Source of the DNA: Runella aurantiaca
GTDB taxonomy: Bacteria > Bacteroidota > Bacteroidia > Cytophagales > Spirosomataceae
Direction of reading: 5' to 3'
Length of the DNA stretch: 64,000 nucleotides
Assembly (NCBI RefSeq): GCF_003339505.1
Contig: NZ_QPIW01000004.1
Span: 248,001-312,000 of the forward strand
Both the position numbers and the translations under genes were made by a program. The notes under the pieces were generated by a model. The model worked only from the letters and a program-made list of their open reading frames with translations, was not told where the DNA came from and searched no databases. Shown in pieces: positions 45,146 through 52,294 of this stretch (position 1 is the stretch's first letter; each line of letters opens with the position of its first letter).

Positions 45146-45604
45146 TCAAACCATTCCGTATTTTAAGACAATGCCCAGCTGCCCCGCGTGGTAAGCGGTG
45201 TGAGATACAATGCGTCCGAGGGCTTCGGCCTTGGTTTTGGTGCCAAATTCTTTGGTAGTGATGGTGCTTTGCCAGTCGGTGTCGGTTTGGGCCAAAATGG
45301 CTTTTTCTAAGCACTCAAAAGCCTCTTGCTGATAAGCTAACAGTTCGGCTAAATTCGTCCATTCGCCCGTGTCTCGTTGGGCAATAACCGTTTTTGCCGA
45401 TACTTTTAAGTCTGTTTGCCCGAATACATTTTTACTAAAAAGCAGCTCGACATCCGCCACGTGCCGTATCAGAAAACCCGCGCTGTTAGGACTATCTCCG
45501 AGTTTTTTGGTGAGGTCGCTTTCCTTGAGATTCTTCAACTGATTGGAAAAACGAGTGCGGGCTTCGGCCCATAGAGGCAGTAATAATTGTGCATTGGTAT
45601 CCAT
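45146..45604 (-). CDS. DinB family protein
   Basis: A 152-aa four-helix-bundle protein of the DinB superfamily. Candidate metal ligands are His48 (LIRHVADVE), His135 and His139 (SHTAYHAGQLG). It begins MDTNAQLLLP and shows the NSAG..I+H pattern seen in the second DinB-like gene at 12950. Its function is unknown; some relatives are thiol-dependent transferases. It stands between the c-type-haem gene and a very small membrane-protein gene, all on the minus strand. Confidence 0.82.
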   Translation of the reverse strand: MDTNAQLLLPLWAEARTRFSNQLKNLKESDLTKKLGDSPNSAGFLIRHVADVELLFSKNVFGQTDLKVSAKTVIAQRDTGEWTNLAELLAYQQEAFECLEKAILAQTDTDWQSTITTKEFGTKTKAEALGRIVSHTAYHAGQLGIVLKYGMV

Positions 45605-45624
45605 AGGTCAATTTTTTTACAGCA

Positions 45625-45723
45625 CTATTTCGATTTGTTTTTCTGGAAAGCAATTTTGTAAAGTACCCAACCAAAACCTGCGACTAAGTGTAACATGACG
45701 ATGAAAAAAATAAAAGCGGCCAT
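45625..45723 (-). CDS. Predicted 32-aa single-helix membrane protein
   Basis: A 33-codon frame from an ATG at 45723 to a TAG at 45625 encodes MAAFIFFIVMLHLVAGFGWV... with a Lys-rich end (QKNKSK). It is one hydrophobic helix (about residues 3-23) with a positively charged tail, the usual build of small bacterial membrane proteins. A Crp/Fnr-like palindrome and a -7-like box precede it with the same spacing as at two other operons here, which supports its being a real gene. No strong ribosome-binding site is visible. Confidence 0.5.
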   Translation of the reverse strand: MAAFIFFIVMLHLVAGFGWVLYKIAFQKNKSK

Positions 45724-45778
45724 TGGTAATGATTGATTTTGTATGCCGTAAATCTGCAACTTAATCAGCAGATAAACG

Positions 45779-45792
45779 GTGACTTTGGTCAC
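45779..45792 (-). promoter_or_regulatory. Crp/Fnr-like palindrome before the 32-aa gene
   Basis: GTGAC-TTTG-GTCAC is a perfect palindrome with a 4-bp spacer. A -7-like box, CAGATTTA, lies on the minus strand at 45756-45749, so the site centre is near -43 of the expected start of transcription, a class II activator position. Confidence 0.5.
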
Positions 45793-45826
45793 ATAAAACC
45801 CATTTTAAGGCTTTATTTTGAATGAC

Positions 45827-46432
45827 TTACACGTTTTCGAACACCCATTTCATTTCGGTCGCAATCTGCCGACAGCGCGCGTCGTAGGTGGCGGCTTCTT
45901 CGGGCGTATCGTCGGAGACTTTGGGGTCAACGTACATAATGGGCAGGCGTCGCTCGGCTCCAGGAATAAACGGGCAATTAGCTTCTGCGTGGTCGCAGGT
46001 CATGATGGCAGCAAAACCTTGACTTGGGTTGGGGGCTTGGTCATAGACTTTGGAAAAAGCAACGACGGGTGTCATCGAAGCATCAAAACTGATTTCGTAT
46101 ACTGGGTTTTCAGTTTTAGTGGTCTTTGTCACTTTCAAACCTGTTCGCTCAAACGCCGCAATCGTGCGGGGATTGCAGGCGGTCGCCTCCGTTCCTCCCG
46201 AAAATGAATAAATATTTTCAATTCCAAAATACGCCGCCGCTACCTGCGCCCACACTTGCCCCAAGTGACTGCGACGGGAATTGTGCGTACAGATAAACGT
46301 CAGATTGATAGGTTGTTGTGACTTGGTTTTTGCTTTTATATAATCTGCCAATGGTTGTAAAAAGGCTTGGCGTTCGGCGGAAACTTCGTTGAGGTTGAGG
46401 CTCTCAAAATAGATTTTTACAGTAGGAATCAT
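45827..46432 (-). CDS. arsC: Low-molecular-weight phosphatase-type arsenate reductase
   Basis: A 201-aa cytoplasmic enzyme that reduces arsenate to arsenite for export. It belongs to the low-molecular-weight tyrosine phosphatase fold: the C-x5-R catalytic loop is CTHNSRR (Cys48 to Arg54). Cys157 in [12 protein letters not shown] is near the place of a resolving cysteine ([10 protein letters not shown] also supplies another Cys). It is longer than the 130-aa ArsC form because of an N-terminal extension (about 40 residues). Its start overlaps the Acr3 stop by 4 nt, so it is the last gene of arsR-acr3-arsC. Confidence 0.9.
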   Translation of the reverse strand: MIPTVKIYFESLNLNEVSAERQAFLQPLADYIKAKTKSQQPINLTFICTHNSRRSHLGQVWAQVAAAYFGIENIYSFSGGTEATACNPRTIAAFERTGLKVTKTTKTENPVYEISFDASMTPVVAFSKVYDQAPNPSQGFAAIMTCDHAEANCPFIPGAERRLPIMYVDPKVSDDTPEEAATYDARCRQIATEMKWVFENV

Positions 46433-47463
46433 GGTTGAAATTTATGGGTTTGTTTGAGGGCGTAATTCACGAACAATATCAAAACGGGTACTTCAATCAG
46501 TGGGCCAACAACGGCGGCAAAAGCGGCCCCTGAATTGATGCCAAAAACGGCAATGGCGACGGCAATGCCCAACTCGAAGTTGTTGCCAGCGGCCGTAAAG
46601 GCCAACGAAGTGGATTTGGCGTAGTTGGCTCCCGCTCGTTTGGAAAGATAAAAAGCCGATAAAAACATGATGCCAAAATACAGCGTGAGCGGAATGGCAA
46701 TGCGGACTACGTCGAGCGGAATTTGTACAATCAACTGCCCTTTCAGACTAAACATCACCACAATGGTAAGCAGGAGCGAAATCAGCGTAATTGGGCTAAT
46801 TTTTGGCAGATAGACTTCTTCAAACCACCGCCGACCTTTGAGTGCCGTTAGTCCATAACGCGAGATAATGCCCAGCAAAAACGGGATGCCCAGATAGATG
46901 AAAACACTTTGGGCAATCTGACCGATGGTAATATCAACTTCGTAGCCTGTCAGGCCAAAAAGGGGAGGCAAGACGGTGATAAAAACCCAAGCGTAAACCG
47001 AGTAAAAAAGCACCTGAAAGATACTATTAAACGCTACCAAGCCAGCCGCGTAGAGGCGGTCACCGTTGGCGAGATCGTTCCAAACGATGACCATCGCAAT
47101 ACAGCGGGCAATGCCAATCATAATCAGGCCAGTCATGTATTCGGGCTTGTCGGGCAGGAAAATAACCGCCAAACCAAACATCAGCAGCGGCCCAATAATC
47201 CAGTTTTGCACCAACGACAGCGCTAGAATTTTGGTATTTGAAAACACCTTTGGAAGTTCTTCAAAGCGGACTTTGGCCAGCGGGGGATACATCATTAAAA
47301 TGAGTCCAATCGCCAGCGGAACGTTGGTGGTGCCGACGCTAAAACTGTTGATAAAACCTTCTGATTCAGGGAAAAAATAGCCAATACCTACACCGAGTAG
47401 CATGGCCGAAAAAATCCAAAGTGTGAGGTAATTGTCTAAAAAGGAAAGTTTTTTTTGAGGCAT
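46429..47463 (-). CDS. acr3: Acr3 family arsenite efflux transporter
   Basis: A 344-aa inner-membrane permease with about ten helices that exports arsenite using the proton gradient. The essential cysteine of the family is visible in [13 protein letters not shown] (Cys121, helix 4), next to the conserved WNDLANGD segment. It is the middle gene of the ars operon: arsR lies upstream with 66 nt between, and the arsC start overlaps its stop by 4 nt. Length and motif are typical. Confidence 0.94.
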   Translation of the reverse strand: MPQKKLSFLDNYLTLWIFSAMLLGVGIGYFFPESEGFINSFSVGTTNVPLAIGLILMMYPPLAKVRFEELPKVFSNTKILALSLVQNWIIGPLLMFGLAVIFLPDKPEYMTGLIMIGIARCIAMVIVWNDLANGDRLYAAGLVAFNSIFQVLFYSVYAWVFITVLPPLFGLTGYEVDITIGQIAQSVFIYLGIPFLLGIISRYGLTALKGRRWFEEVYLPKISPITLISLLLTIVVMFSLKGQLIVQIPLDVVRIAIPLTLYFGIMFLSAFYLSKRAGANYAKSTSLAFTAAGNNFELGIAVAIAVFGINSGAAFAAVVGPLIEVPVLILFVNYALKQTHKFQP

Positions 47464-47529
47464 AGTGTTATGGTTTTAAAACTTCACAGGGAAATTTCGG
47501 TCTGACTATCGTCTGGCCTGATTACCCGA

Positions 47530-47871
47530 TTAGCAGCAAGCTTGCGTCTGACCTGAAGCATTTTTGGCTAGGTCGGCAAAAACGCCGAATTGACTAACAA
47601 ATTGGTTGAAGACCTCCCAATCAATGCAGTAGCAGGAGGTTTTGCCTTCGATACTGCCTTTGATAAGCCCAATGGCTTTTAATTCCTTCAAGTGTTGAGA
47701 TACCGTGGCCTGCGCCAACGGCAAGCCTTCCACGATTTCGCCGCAAATGCAGCTTTTTTGTTGAGCCAATAGTTTCAGAATCGCGATGCGTGCAGGATGA
47801 GCAATGGCTTTGGCAAAATCGGCCAAGGCGATTTCGTCAGCAAGAAAATCCATTTTTCGGTTAGTAGCCAT
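47530..47871 (-). CDS. arsR: ArsR family metalloregulator
   Basis: A 113-aa winged-helix repressor that leaves DNA on binding arsenite. The CICGE motif (Cys41, Cys43) is in the recognition region, with more cysteines at 80 and 82 and a C-terminal CysCys (112-113), so As(III) can be bound by several thiols. The DNA-binding part is at about 15-75 (AHPARIAILKLL, QATVSQHLKEL). Start at 47871; an in-frame frame opens earlier at 48021 but crosses the promoter. A palindromic operator overlaps the -7 box, which fits repression of its own operon. Confidence 0.93.
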   Translation of the reverse strand: MATNRKMDFLADEIALADFAKAIAHPARIAILKLLAQQKSCICGEIVEGLPLAQATVSQHLKELKAIGLIKGSIEGKTSCYCIDWEVFNQFVSQFGVFADLAKNASGQTQACC

Positions 47872-47886
47872 TCGGTATGTTATTAT

Positions 47887-47909
47887 ATATCGCAAATATA
47901 CGATGATAT
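47887..47909 (-). promoter_or_regulatory. ArsR operator
   Basis: An imperfect inverted repeat with arms ATATCG and CGATgATAT lies around CAAATATA (core ATCG-N8-CGAT at 47889-47904). It covers the -7 element of the arsR promoter, so ArsR bound here would block RNA polymerase. Confidence 0.5.
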
Positions 47910-47925
47910 GTTTTTTTATTACAAC
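47893..47925 (-). promoter_or_regulatory. ars operon promoter
   Basis: On the minus strand GTTG (47925-47922) and a perfect TATATTTG (47900-47893) are 21 bp apart. Transcription should start near 47886, 15 nt before the arsR ATG. Confidence 0.55.
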
Positions 47926-48017
47926 ATCTTTATTCTCAATCTGCCCTGTAGCTATGTTTAATGAGCTTTGAAATTGCTTAAAGAGCGTTTGTAGGAAAGA
48001 AAAATTGGTTGTAAAAA

Positions 48018-48047
48018 ACAAAGTCGGGCTAAATAACCCGACTTTGT
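48018..48047 (-). terminator. Terminator of the lipoprotein gene at 48254-49012
   Basis: A perfect 11-bp stem (48018-48028 with 48037-48047) is followed on the minus strand by a T-run (48017-48012). It is about 206 nt after the stop of the lipoprotein gene, leaving a long untranslated tail. Confidence 0.72.
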
Positions 48048-48253
48048 CTGCTTCTAAACCCTAACCTATGATAAAATAATGATTGTTTTCGATGGCTGAA
48101 TGTGTCACACATTGACGATGTAAAGTTGGCTCATTTACCGAAAATCTGAAAAAGGATTCCCTTGAACTGTCAAATTTGCGTATTGGAGTGCACAAATGGC
48201 TCAGCGAATCGTTGCGCAATAACCAGTGGCTTCTTTCGGCTTTACTTAAAGGG

Positions 48254-49012
48254 TTAGCTGTTTGTTTCCACCACTTCTACGTCGGTGCGGAGCAGGATAC
48301 CCGTGGCCAGCGCCGCCAGAATGGTTCGGGTTTCGGCGTCCAATGAGGGGTCAATCCAAACCGTGCCGTTGTTGAGGGTAGATACCGCCCCTACTACTTT
48401 GCCATTCAGAACAAATTCGTGCCCGTAAACGGCCATTTTTTTGAGCCATTCGGGTTGGTTTTCCAGACCGCGAACGGCTTTGATTTCGATGGTCTGGGCA
48501 TAGTTTCGGGCGTAGCCCGCTGATTCTCTTTGTTTCAGGAAATCACCGTTGGGATTGTACAAAACAAAATCCCAGGTGTCTTCCTGTGCGGTGAGGAGGG
48601 TGCCAGCAAAATAATTTTCGTATTGAAGCGGAATGCTGAAAAAGTCTTGTACCAAACTCAAATCGTTGCTTTTGAAGCGACTGACGCACGATACCCTGAC
48701 CGCGCGGCCTTCGGGACTGAATTGGGTAAAACTGAGTTTTTCCTGCGCGCCCTGAAACCGTAGAATAAACGGTACATCGTAGCTTCGGGTCCAGCCACGC
48801 CTGACTTTGTCGGTGCGGTAGTCGCCGTACCGAATTATCTGCCCAATCTGGAATCCCTGACGGCCTTTGACGGGCATTGCGGTGGCGTTTAGTTCGGGGG
48901 AGAAAGCTACTTGGGCGCTTTTGCAGCTTGACAAAAGCACCCCGCCCAGCAGGAAGACGAATACGTAGTTTTTTAGGGATAAAGAGAATGTTTTAGATTC
49001 ATTGAATTTCAT
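48254..49012 (-). CDS. Hypothetical lipoprotein
   Basis: A 252-aa product with a lipoprotein signal (lipobox LLSSC, Cys about residue 29, after a basic start and a hydrophobic run). The beta-rich mature part contains GRQGFQIGQIIRYGDYRT near 50-67 and GTVWIDPSLDAETRTILAALATGILL near the end, split by polar turns. I do not recognise the family. Start at 49012, where the signal begins; the frame continues open upstream for 80 codons without signal-like sequence. It has its own terminator. Confidence 0.68.
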   Translation of the reverse strand: MKFNESKTFSLSLKNYVFVFLLGGVLLSSCKSAQVAFSPELNATAMPVKGRQGFQIGQIIRYGDYRTDKVRRGWTRSYDVPFILRFQGAQEKLSFTQFSPEGRAVRVSCVSRFKSNDLSLVQDFFSIPLQYENYFAGTLLTAQEDTWDFVLYNPNGDFLKQRESAGYARNYAQTIEIKAVRGLENQPEWLKKMAVYGHEFVLNGKVVGAVSTLNNGTVWIDPSLDAETRTILAALATGILLRTDVEVVETNS

Positions 49013-49144
49013 GGCGTTGCTGTTTTGGTTCAAATACGCCGTAAAATTCGCGGCAATCACCTTGAGAAAAATGACTTTTTTTCTTGAATTGAGAAAGATT
49101 CGGGTTGAATTGTGGGTTTTTGCCCACGAAAACCCTAGCAAGGC

Positions 49145-49176
49145 ATAAAAAAACCTGCTTCGGCCGAGAGCAGGTT
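49145..49176 (-). terminator. Terminator after the DUF2892 gene
   Basis: AACCTGCT (49152-49159) pairs with AGCAGGTT (49169-49176). On the minus strand the hairpin runs into a T-tract (49152-49146). Confidence 0.82.
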
Positions 49177-49203
49177 GCAAAGGGTAAAATAGATTGGAAT
49201 CTC

Positions 49204-49407
49204 TTATTTCACTGGACAAGTATTTAAACCAAAAATAGTATAGAGTGGGCAAAAACTCACTACACTTGTCAGTGCAAAAACGGCGGCTACCACCAACGCG
49301 ATGATGCCGAGTGTGCCCGTAAGGGTTCCCGTAAAATACAGCGCAACGGCGATAGCGGCTACTATAAGGCGAATAATGCGGTCGGTGCCGCCCATGTTAG
49401 GTTTCAT
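49204..49407 (-). CDS. DUF2892 family small membrane protein
   Basis: A 67-aa inner-membrane protein with two helices (about residues 12-28 and 32-50) and the family start MKPNMGGTDRIIR. The C-terminal end CPLYTIFGLNTCP carries two cysteines. The same fold is the membrane part of YgaP-type rhodaneses, and DUF2892 genes are often found with rhodanese and thioredoxin genes, as in this cluster. A role in sulfur handling is inferred from context only. Confidence 0.88.
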   Translation of the reverse strand: MKPNMGGTDRIIRLIVAAIAVALYFTGTLTGTLGIIALVVAAVFALTSVVSFCPLYTIFGLNTCPVK

Positions 49408-49422
49408 GTTCGTAAGATGTTT

Positions 49423-49518
49423 TTAGTGTTTAATGCCTTCAATCATAAAATACAAACCCACCAACAACGCCGCGCAAAGCATGCATACAACGATTAGTTT
49501 TGTGGCGTTTGATTTCAT
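49423..49518 (-). CDS. Predicted 31-aa single-helix membrane protein
   Basis: A 32-codon frame from ATG at 49518 to TAA at 49423 encodes MKSNATKLIVVCMLCAALLV... with one helix (about residues 8-26) holding two cysteines (12 and 15, CMLC). It ends 16 nt before the DUF2892 start, so the two form one unit. The Crp-like site at 49554-49567 and a -7-like box place the start of transcription at or near the ATG, suggesting a nearly leaderless message. Confidence 0.52.
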   Translation of the reverse strand: MKSNATKLIVVCMLCAALLVGLYFMIEGIKH

Positions 49519-49553
49519 GGGGTAAAGGTCGGACTAAAAACCCCTTCGAGTCA

Positions 49554-49567
49554 GTGATATATGTTAC
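49554..49567 (-). promoter_or_regulatory. Crp/Fnr-like palindrome before the 31-aa/DUF2892 operon
   Basis: The core GTGATATATGTTAC fits GTRAY-N4-RTYAC, and 16 of 17 bases (49552-49568) equal the site before the rhodanese gene. A -7-like box GACCTTTA lies on the minus strand at 49530-49523, so the centre is near -44. Confidence 0.55.
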
Positions 49568-49660
49568 AAAAGCGCTTGAAAATCAATATTTTGGAATGAC
49601 TTTCAGCATCTCCTGACGGAGATTGTCTGGAAAGATATTGAATTGGGATGGAAGCGTCAT

Positions 49661-49978
49661 CTATTGAGCTTGCGTAGCCAATTGATTTACAATCTGTTCC
49701 AACTGTTTTTTCTGCACTACGCCCGATTGCCGCCACACGATTTTTCCTTTCTGAAAAAGAATCAAGGTCGGTACGCCCTGGATGCGGTAGGTTTGGGATG
49801 CCGCAGGGTTTTTATCGACGTCGATTTTAATGACGCGCACGCGGTCGCCCATTTGGGAGGCAAAATCCTTCAAAATCGGTGACATCATTTTACAAGGGCC
49901 GCACCATTCGGCAAAAAAATCCACCAAAACGGGTGTTTCACTCTGAATTATTTCATTAAATGTCTGTTTCTTTTCCAT
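49661..49978 (-). CDS. Thioredoxin
   Basis: A 105-aa thioredoxin with the redox motif WCGPC (Cys26, Cys29), preceded by VLVDFFAEW and followed by the cis-proline segment GVPTLILF. No signal is present, so it acts in the cytoplasm, reducing disulfides or persulfides. It is downstream of the DUF6132 gene on the same strand (37 nt), inside the rhodanese-led cluster. It may be the dedicated reductant of those rhodaneses. The start at 49978 gives the normal length; the open frame extends 36 codons upstream without homology. Confidence 0.94.
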   Translation of the reverse strand: MEKKQTFNEIIQSETPVLVDFFAEWCGPCKMMSPILKDFASQMGDRVRVIKIDVDKNPAASQTYRIQGVPTLILFQKGKIVWRQSGVVQKKQLEQIVNQLATQAQ

Positions 49979-50015
49979 GATCTGTTGTTGTTTAAAGATA
50001 AAAAATACGCCCTGA

Positions 50016-50246
50016 TTACTTCTCGGCGTCGTTGCGGCGCGGCATAAATTTACTAAGTTGTAACTCTTGCAACATTCCACCGCCAAAATACCCCATCAGT
50101 GCGCCGTAAGGCACCATGGTTTGCCACTGAGAGTTGAGTGGACAGGTTCCTGTTAGGCACCCGATTTCTTTCCAGTACCAATACCCGCCAATGGCCCCTG
50201 CCACCGCGCCCAGCCAGCCCCACGGAATATTATTTAACTTCTTCAT
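50016..50246 (-). CDS. DUF6132 family membrane protein
   Basis: A 76-aa protein of the Bacteroidota family DUF6132. It has two hydrophobic segments (about residues 8-22 and 45-60) and the conserved cysteine motif GCLTGTCPL (about 26-34). The ATG at 50246 lies inside the last codons of the preceding gene, giving a 17-nt overlap in a different frame. Neighbours are a Cys-rich membrane protein, rhodanese and thioredoxin. Its biochemical role is not known. Confidence 0.85.
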   Translation of the reverse strand: MKKLNNIPWGWLGAVAGAIGGYWYWKEIGCLTGTCPLNSQWQTMVPYGALMGYFGGGMLQELQLSKFMPRRNDAEK

Positions 50247-50469
50247 ATTGTGTTTCTTCAATGGTTTTTGGGGTGCTTTGGCGGGTGTTTGGCGTGGCGC
50301 AACCGCCTGAGCCGCAGCAACCTACATTCATGATAGCCTGCAACGCAAACAATCCTCCCAGCAATCCCAGAAGCGGTTGATGGTCAACAAAGGCGGAATA
50401 GATGAGCCACAAGCCCATCCCCATCCGCAAAATTCGCATAAAATCCCAATTCTTAAGTACCGCCGTCAT
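50230..50469 (-). CDS. Small Cys-rich membrane protein (DUF2892-like)
   Basis: A 79-aa product with one or two helices (about residues 15-26 and 31-49) and a cysteine cluster VGCCGSGGC (about 49-57), ending in a polar Glu-rich tail. The FMRILRMGMGLWLIYSA segment resembles the start of DUF2892-type domains. The gene overlaps the DUF6132 gene by 17 nt. The cysteines could bind a metal or persulfide; this is inference. Confidence 0.68.
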   Translation of the reverse strand: MTAVLKNWDFMRILRMGMGLWLIYSAFVDHQPLLGLLGGLFALQAIMNVGCCGSGGCATPNTRQSTPKTIEETQYEEVK

Positions 50470-50518
50470 AATCGGTTATTATTTTATGAATTAACAATTT
50501 AGATACTCACAAAGTGCC

Positions 50519-50845
50519 CTAGTAAGGCCAGCTCATCATCCCACCCGATAGGTTATAAACGTGCTCAAAGCCCGCATTTCCCATCATCTTACAGGCTTGA
50601 CCGCTGCGATTTCCACTGCGACAATACACAAAATAAGTTTTGTTTTTGTCTAATTTGGCAATTTTTTGTTGAAAATCGGCGCTCATTAAATCAATATTGA
50701 TAGCCCCCTTGATGGCACCCGAGCGCATTTCGGCAGCGGTACGCACGTCTAATACCACGGCATTAGGAGTCTCATCAATCAATTGTTTAAAGCTCGAAGC
50801 GTTAACGTTTTCGTAATTTTTTTTGGTTTTAAGGAAGTCAAACAT
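50519..50845 (-). CDS. Cytoplasmic rhodanese-domain protein
   Basis: A 108-aa single-domain sulfurtransferase. The catalytic loop is CRSGNRS in YFVYCRSGNRSG, and the domain opens with VVLDVRTAAEM. It lacks a signal. It is the first gene of a minus-strand series with small Cys-containing membrane proteins and thioredoxin, and is preceded by a Crp/Fnr-like site. It is clearly related to the lipoprotein rhodanese at 44009-44413 (shared DKNK..VYC, VYNL.GG..W), so the two may work on opposite sides of the membrane. Confidence 0.93.
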   Translation of the reverse strand: MFDFLKTKKNYENVNASSFKQLIDETPNAVVLDVRTAAEMRSGAIKGAINIDLMSADFQQKIAKLDKNKTYFVYCRSGNRSGQACKMMGNAGFEHVYNLSGGMMSWPY

Positions 50846-50909
50846 GGTCTTTGTCGGTTTTGATTTTAATTTGATACGACAAAGTTCCGAACTATCAGAG
50901 GCTTGTACA

Positions 50910-50923
50910 GTGATATTTGTTAC
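50910..50923 (-). promoter_or_regulatory. Crp/Fnr-like palindrome before the rhodanese gene
   Basis: The core GTGATATTTGTTAC fits GTRAY-N4-RTYAC. A -7-like box GAACTTTG is at 50887-50880 on the minus strand. The site centre (50916.5) lies 36.5 bp upstream of the last base of that box, as at the other two sites. Confidence 0.55.
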
Positions 50924-50926
50924 ACA

Positions 50927-52294
50927 CTACGAAATATGGGGTAATTCCACCAAAAACTTACTGCCGTGCTGAAGTTGGCTGTCCACGTGAATTTTACCTT
51001 TGTGCAGTTCGACAATCCTTTTACAAACCGACAGACCCACGCCAAAGCCTGAAATAGTTAGGGCATTTTTTGAGCGATAAAAAGGCTCAAAAATGGCGGT
51101 AAGGTCTTCAGCTGGAATGCCGATGCCTTCGTCTTGGACGCTGACGAGCGTGTGTGTTTCGTTAAAGTTAATAATCACAAGTGCTTGATGGTTAGCGGAA
51201 TACTTGCAGGCGTTGCTTATTAGGTTGGTAAAGACAGTTTTGAGAAGAGGTTCATCGCCCAGAACGGTAATGTGCTTTTCATTTTCGGGTTCCTTTGCGT
51301 ATTCTACGCTGATACGATAGGCTGGTTTGCTCAAAAGTAAATCATCTTGCGCCTGAAACACCACATCGTCGATGCGGACTTCGGCCGCGCTGTTGATGGA
51401 AGATTTTAGTGGTCTGACAATCTGTAAAAGGCTATTGCTCAGAGCAATGAGTCGGTTTATGTCTTTTTGGATATTTTCTAAGATTCCTCGGTGCTGGGCT
51501 ACGCTGAGTTTTTCGTCCAAGCTTATTTCTACTTCCGATTTAAGGGCGGCAAGGGGGGTTCGGAGTTCATGGGAGGCGTGCGAAACAAAGCTTTTTTGCA
51601 GTTCGAACGACTGTTCTAAACGATACATCATTTTATTGAACGCCTCCGCCAGTTGGCCAATTTCGTCTTGTCCGTGGCGCTCGTCTAAACGTTCGCGCAG
51701 GTTGTTGGCCGTGATTGTGCTGATTTGACTAATGAACTGATTGACGGGGCCTAGGGCGTTTCCTGCAAAAAAAATCCCCAGTAAAACCGTAAACAGAATG
51801 CCAATGACCAAACCGCTGTAAAGTATGTCGCGGAGATTGGCCATCTTGCTGTGGCCGAATTTGTCGTAGGCCGAGGCTAAAATAATGTAATTTTGCCCGT
51901 TGAGTTCATACAAAAGCCCAACTACTTCGTTTTCGTCATCGCTTGTTTCGACGTATTTTTCTTTTCTGACGCGGTTCAATAAATCATTGCCATAGTGAAT
52001 GACGTGGTCGTCTAAGCTGCTGTAAAATAGTTTGTTTTGTTGATCAAATACCAACACTTTCTCATCGACTAACGCCGTGAGGGTATTTTTATCAATGATT
52101 TTGAGCAAATCACGGTCTATTTCGTCCACCTTTATGAGCAATTGGGCGGTCGTTATGGCTTTGCTTTTCAGTCGGTCGTAGTATTCTTGCTCCCTGAATT
52201 CGGCAAATAATTGGTAAACAACAAACGAAAAGACGGCTAGCAGGCTTCCTACAATCAACGAAAACTGAATGGCAATTTTGGTTTGAATTTTCAT
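50927..52294 (-). CDS. Sensor histidine kinase of the metal-efflux cluster
   Basis: A 455-aa membrane kinase. Two helices (about residues 9-29 and 157-178) frame a periplasmic sensor of about 125 residues. A HAMP linker (about 180-230) and a kinase core with the phosphorylated His242 (SHASHELRTP) follow, then ATP-binding boxes (NLISNACKYS, DEGIGIP, GFGVGLSV). Its start overlaps the response regulator stop by 4 nt. Position next to the divergent RND efflux operon suggests it senses metal in the periplasm, like CzcS or CusS. Confidence 0.92.
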   Translation of the reverse strand: MKIQTKIAIQFSLIVGSLLAVFSFVVYQLFAEFREQEYYDRLKSKAITTAQLLIKVDEIDRDLLKIIDKNTLTALVDEKVLVFDQQNKLFYSSLDDHVIHYGNDLLNRVRKEKYVETSDDENEVVGLLYELNGQNYIILASAYDKFGHSKMANLRDILYSGLVIGILFTVLLGIFFAGNALGPVNQFISQISTITANNLRERLDERHGQDEIGQLAEAFNKMMYRLEQSFELQKSFVSHASHELRTPLAALKSEVEISLDEKLSVAQHRGILENIQKDINRLIALSNSLLQIVRPLKSSINSAAEVRIDDVVFQAQDDLLLSKPAYRISVEYAKEPENEKHITVLGDEPLLKTVFTNLISNACKYSANHQALVIINFNETHTLVSVQDEGIGIPAEDLTAIFEPFYRSKNALTISGFGVGLSVCKRIVELHKGKIHVDSQLQHGSKFLVELPHIS

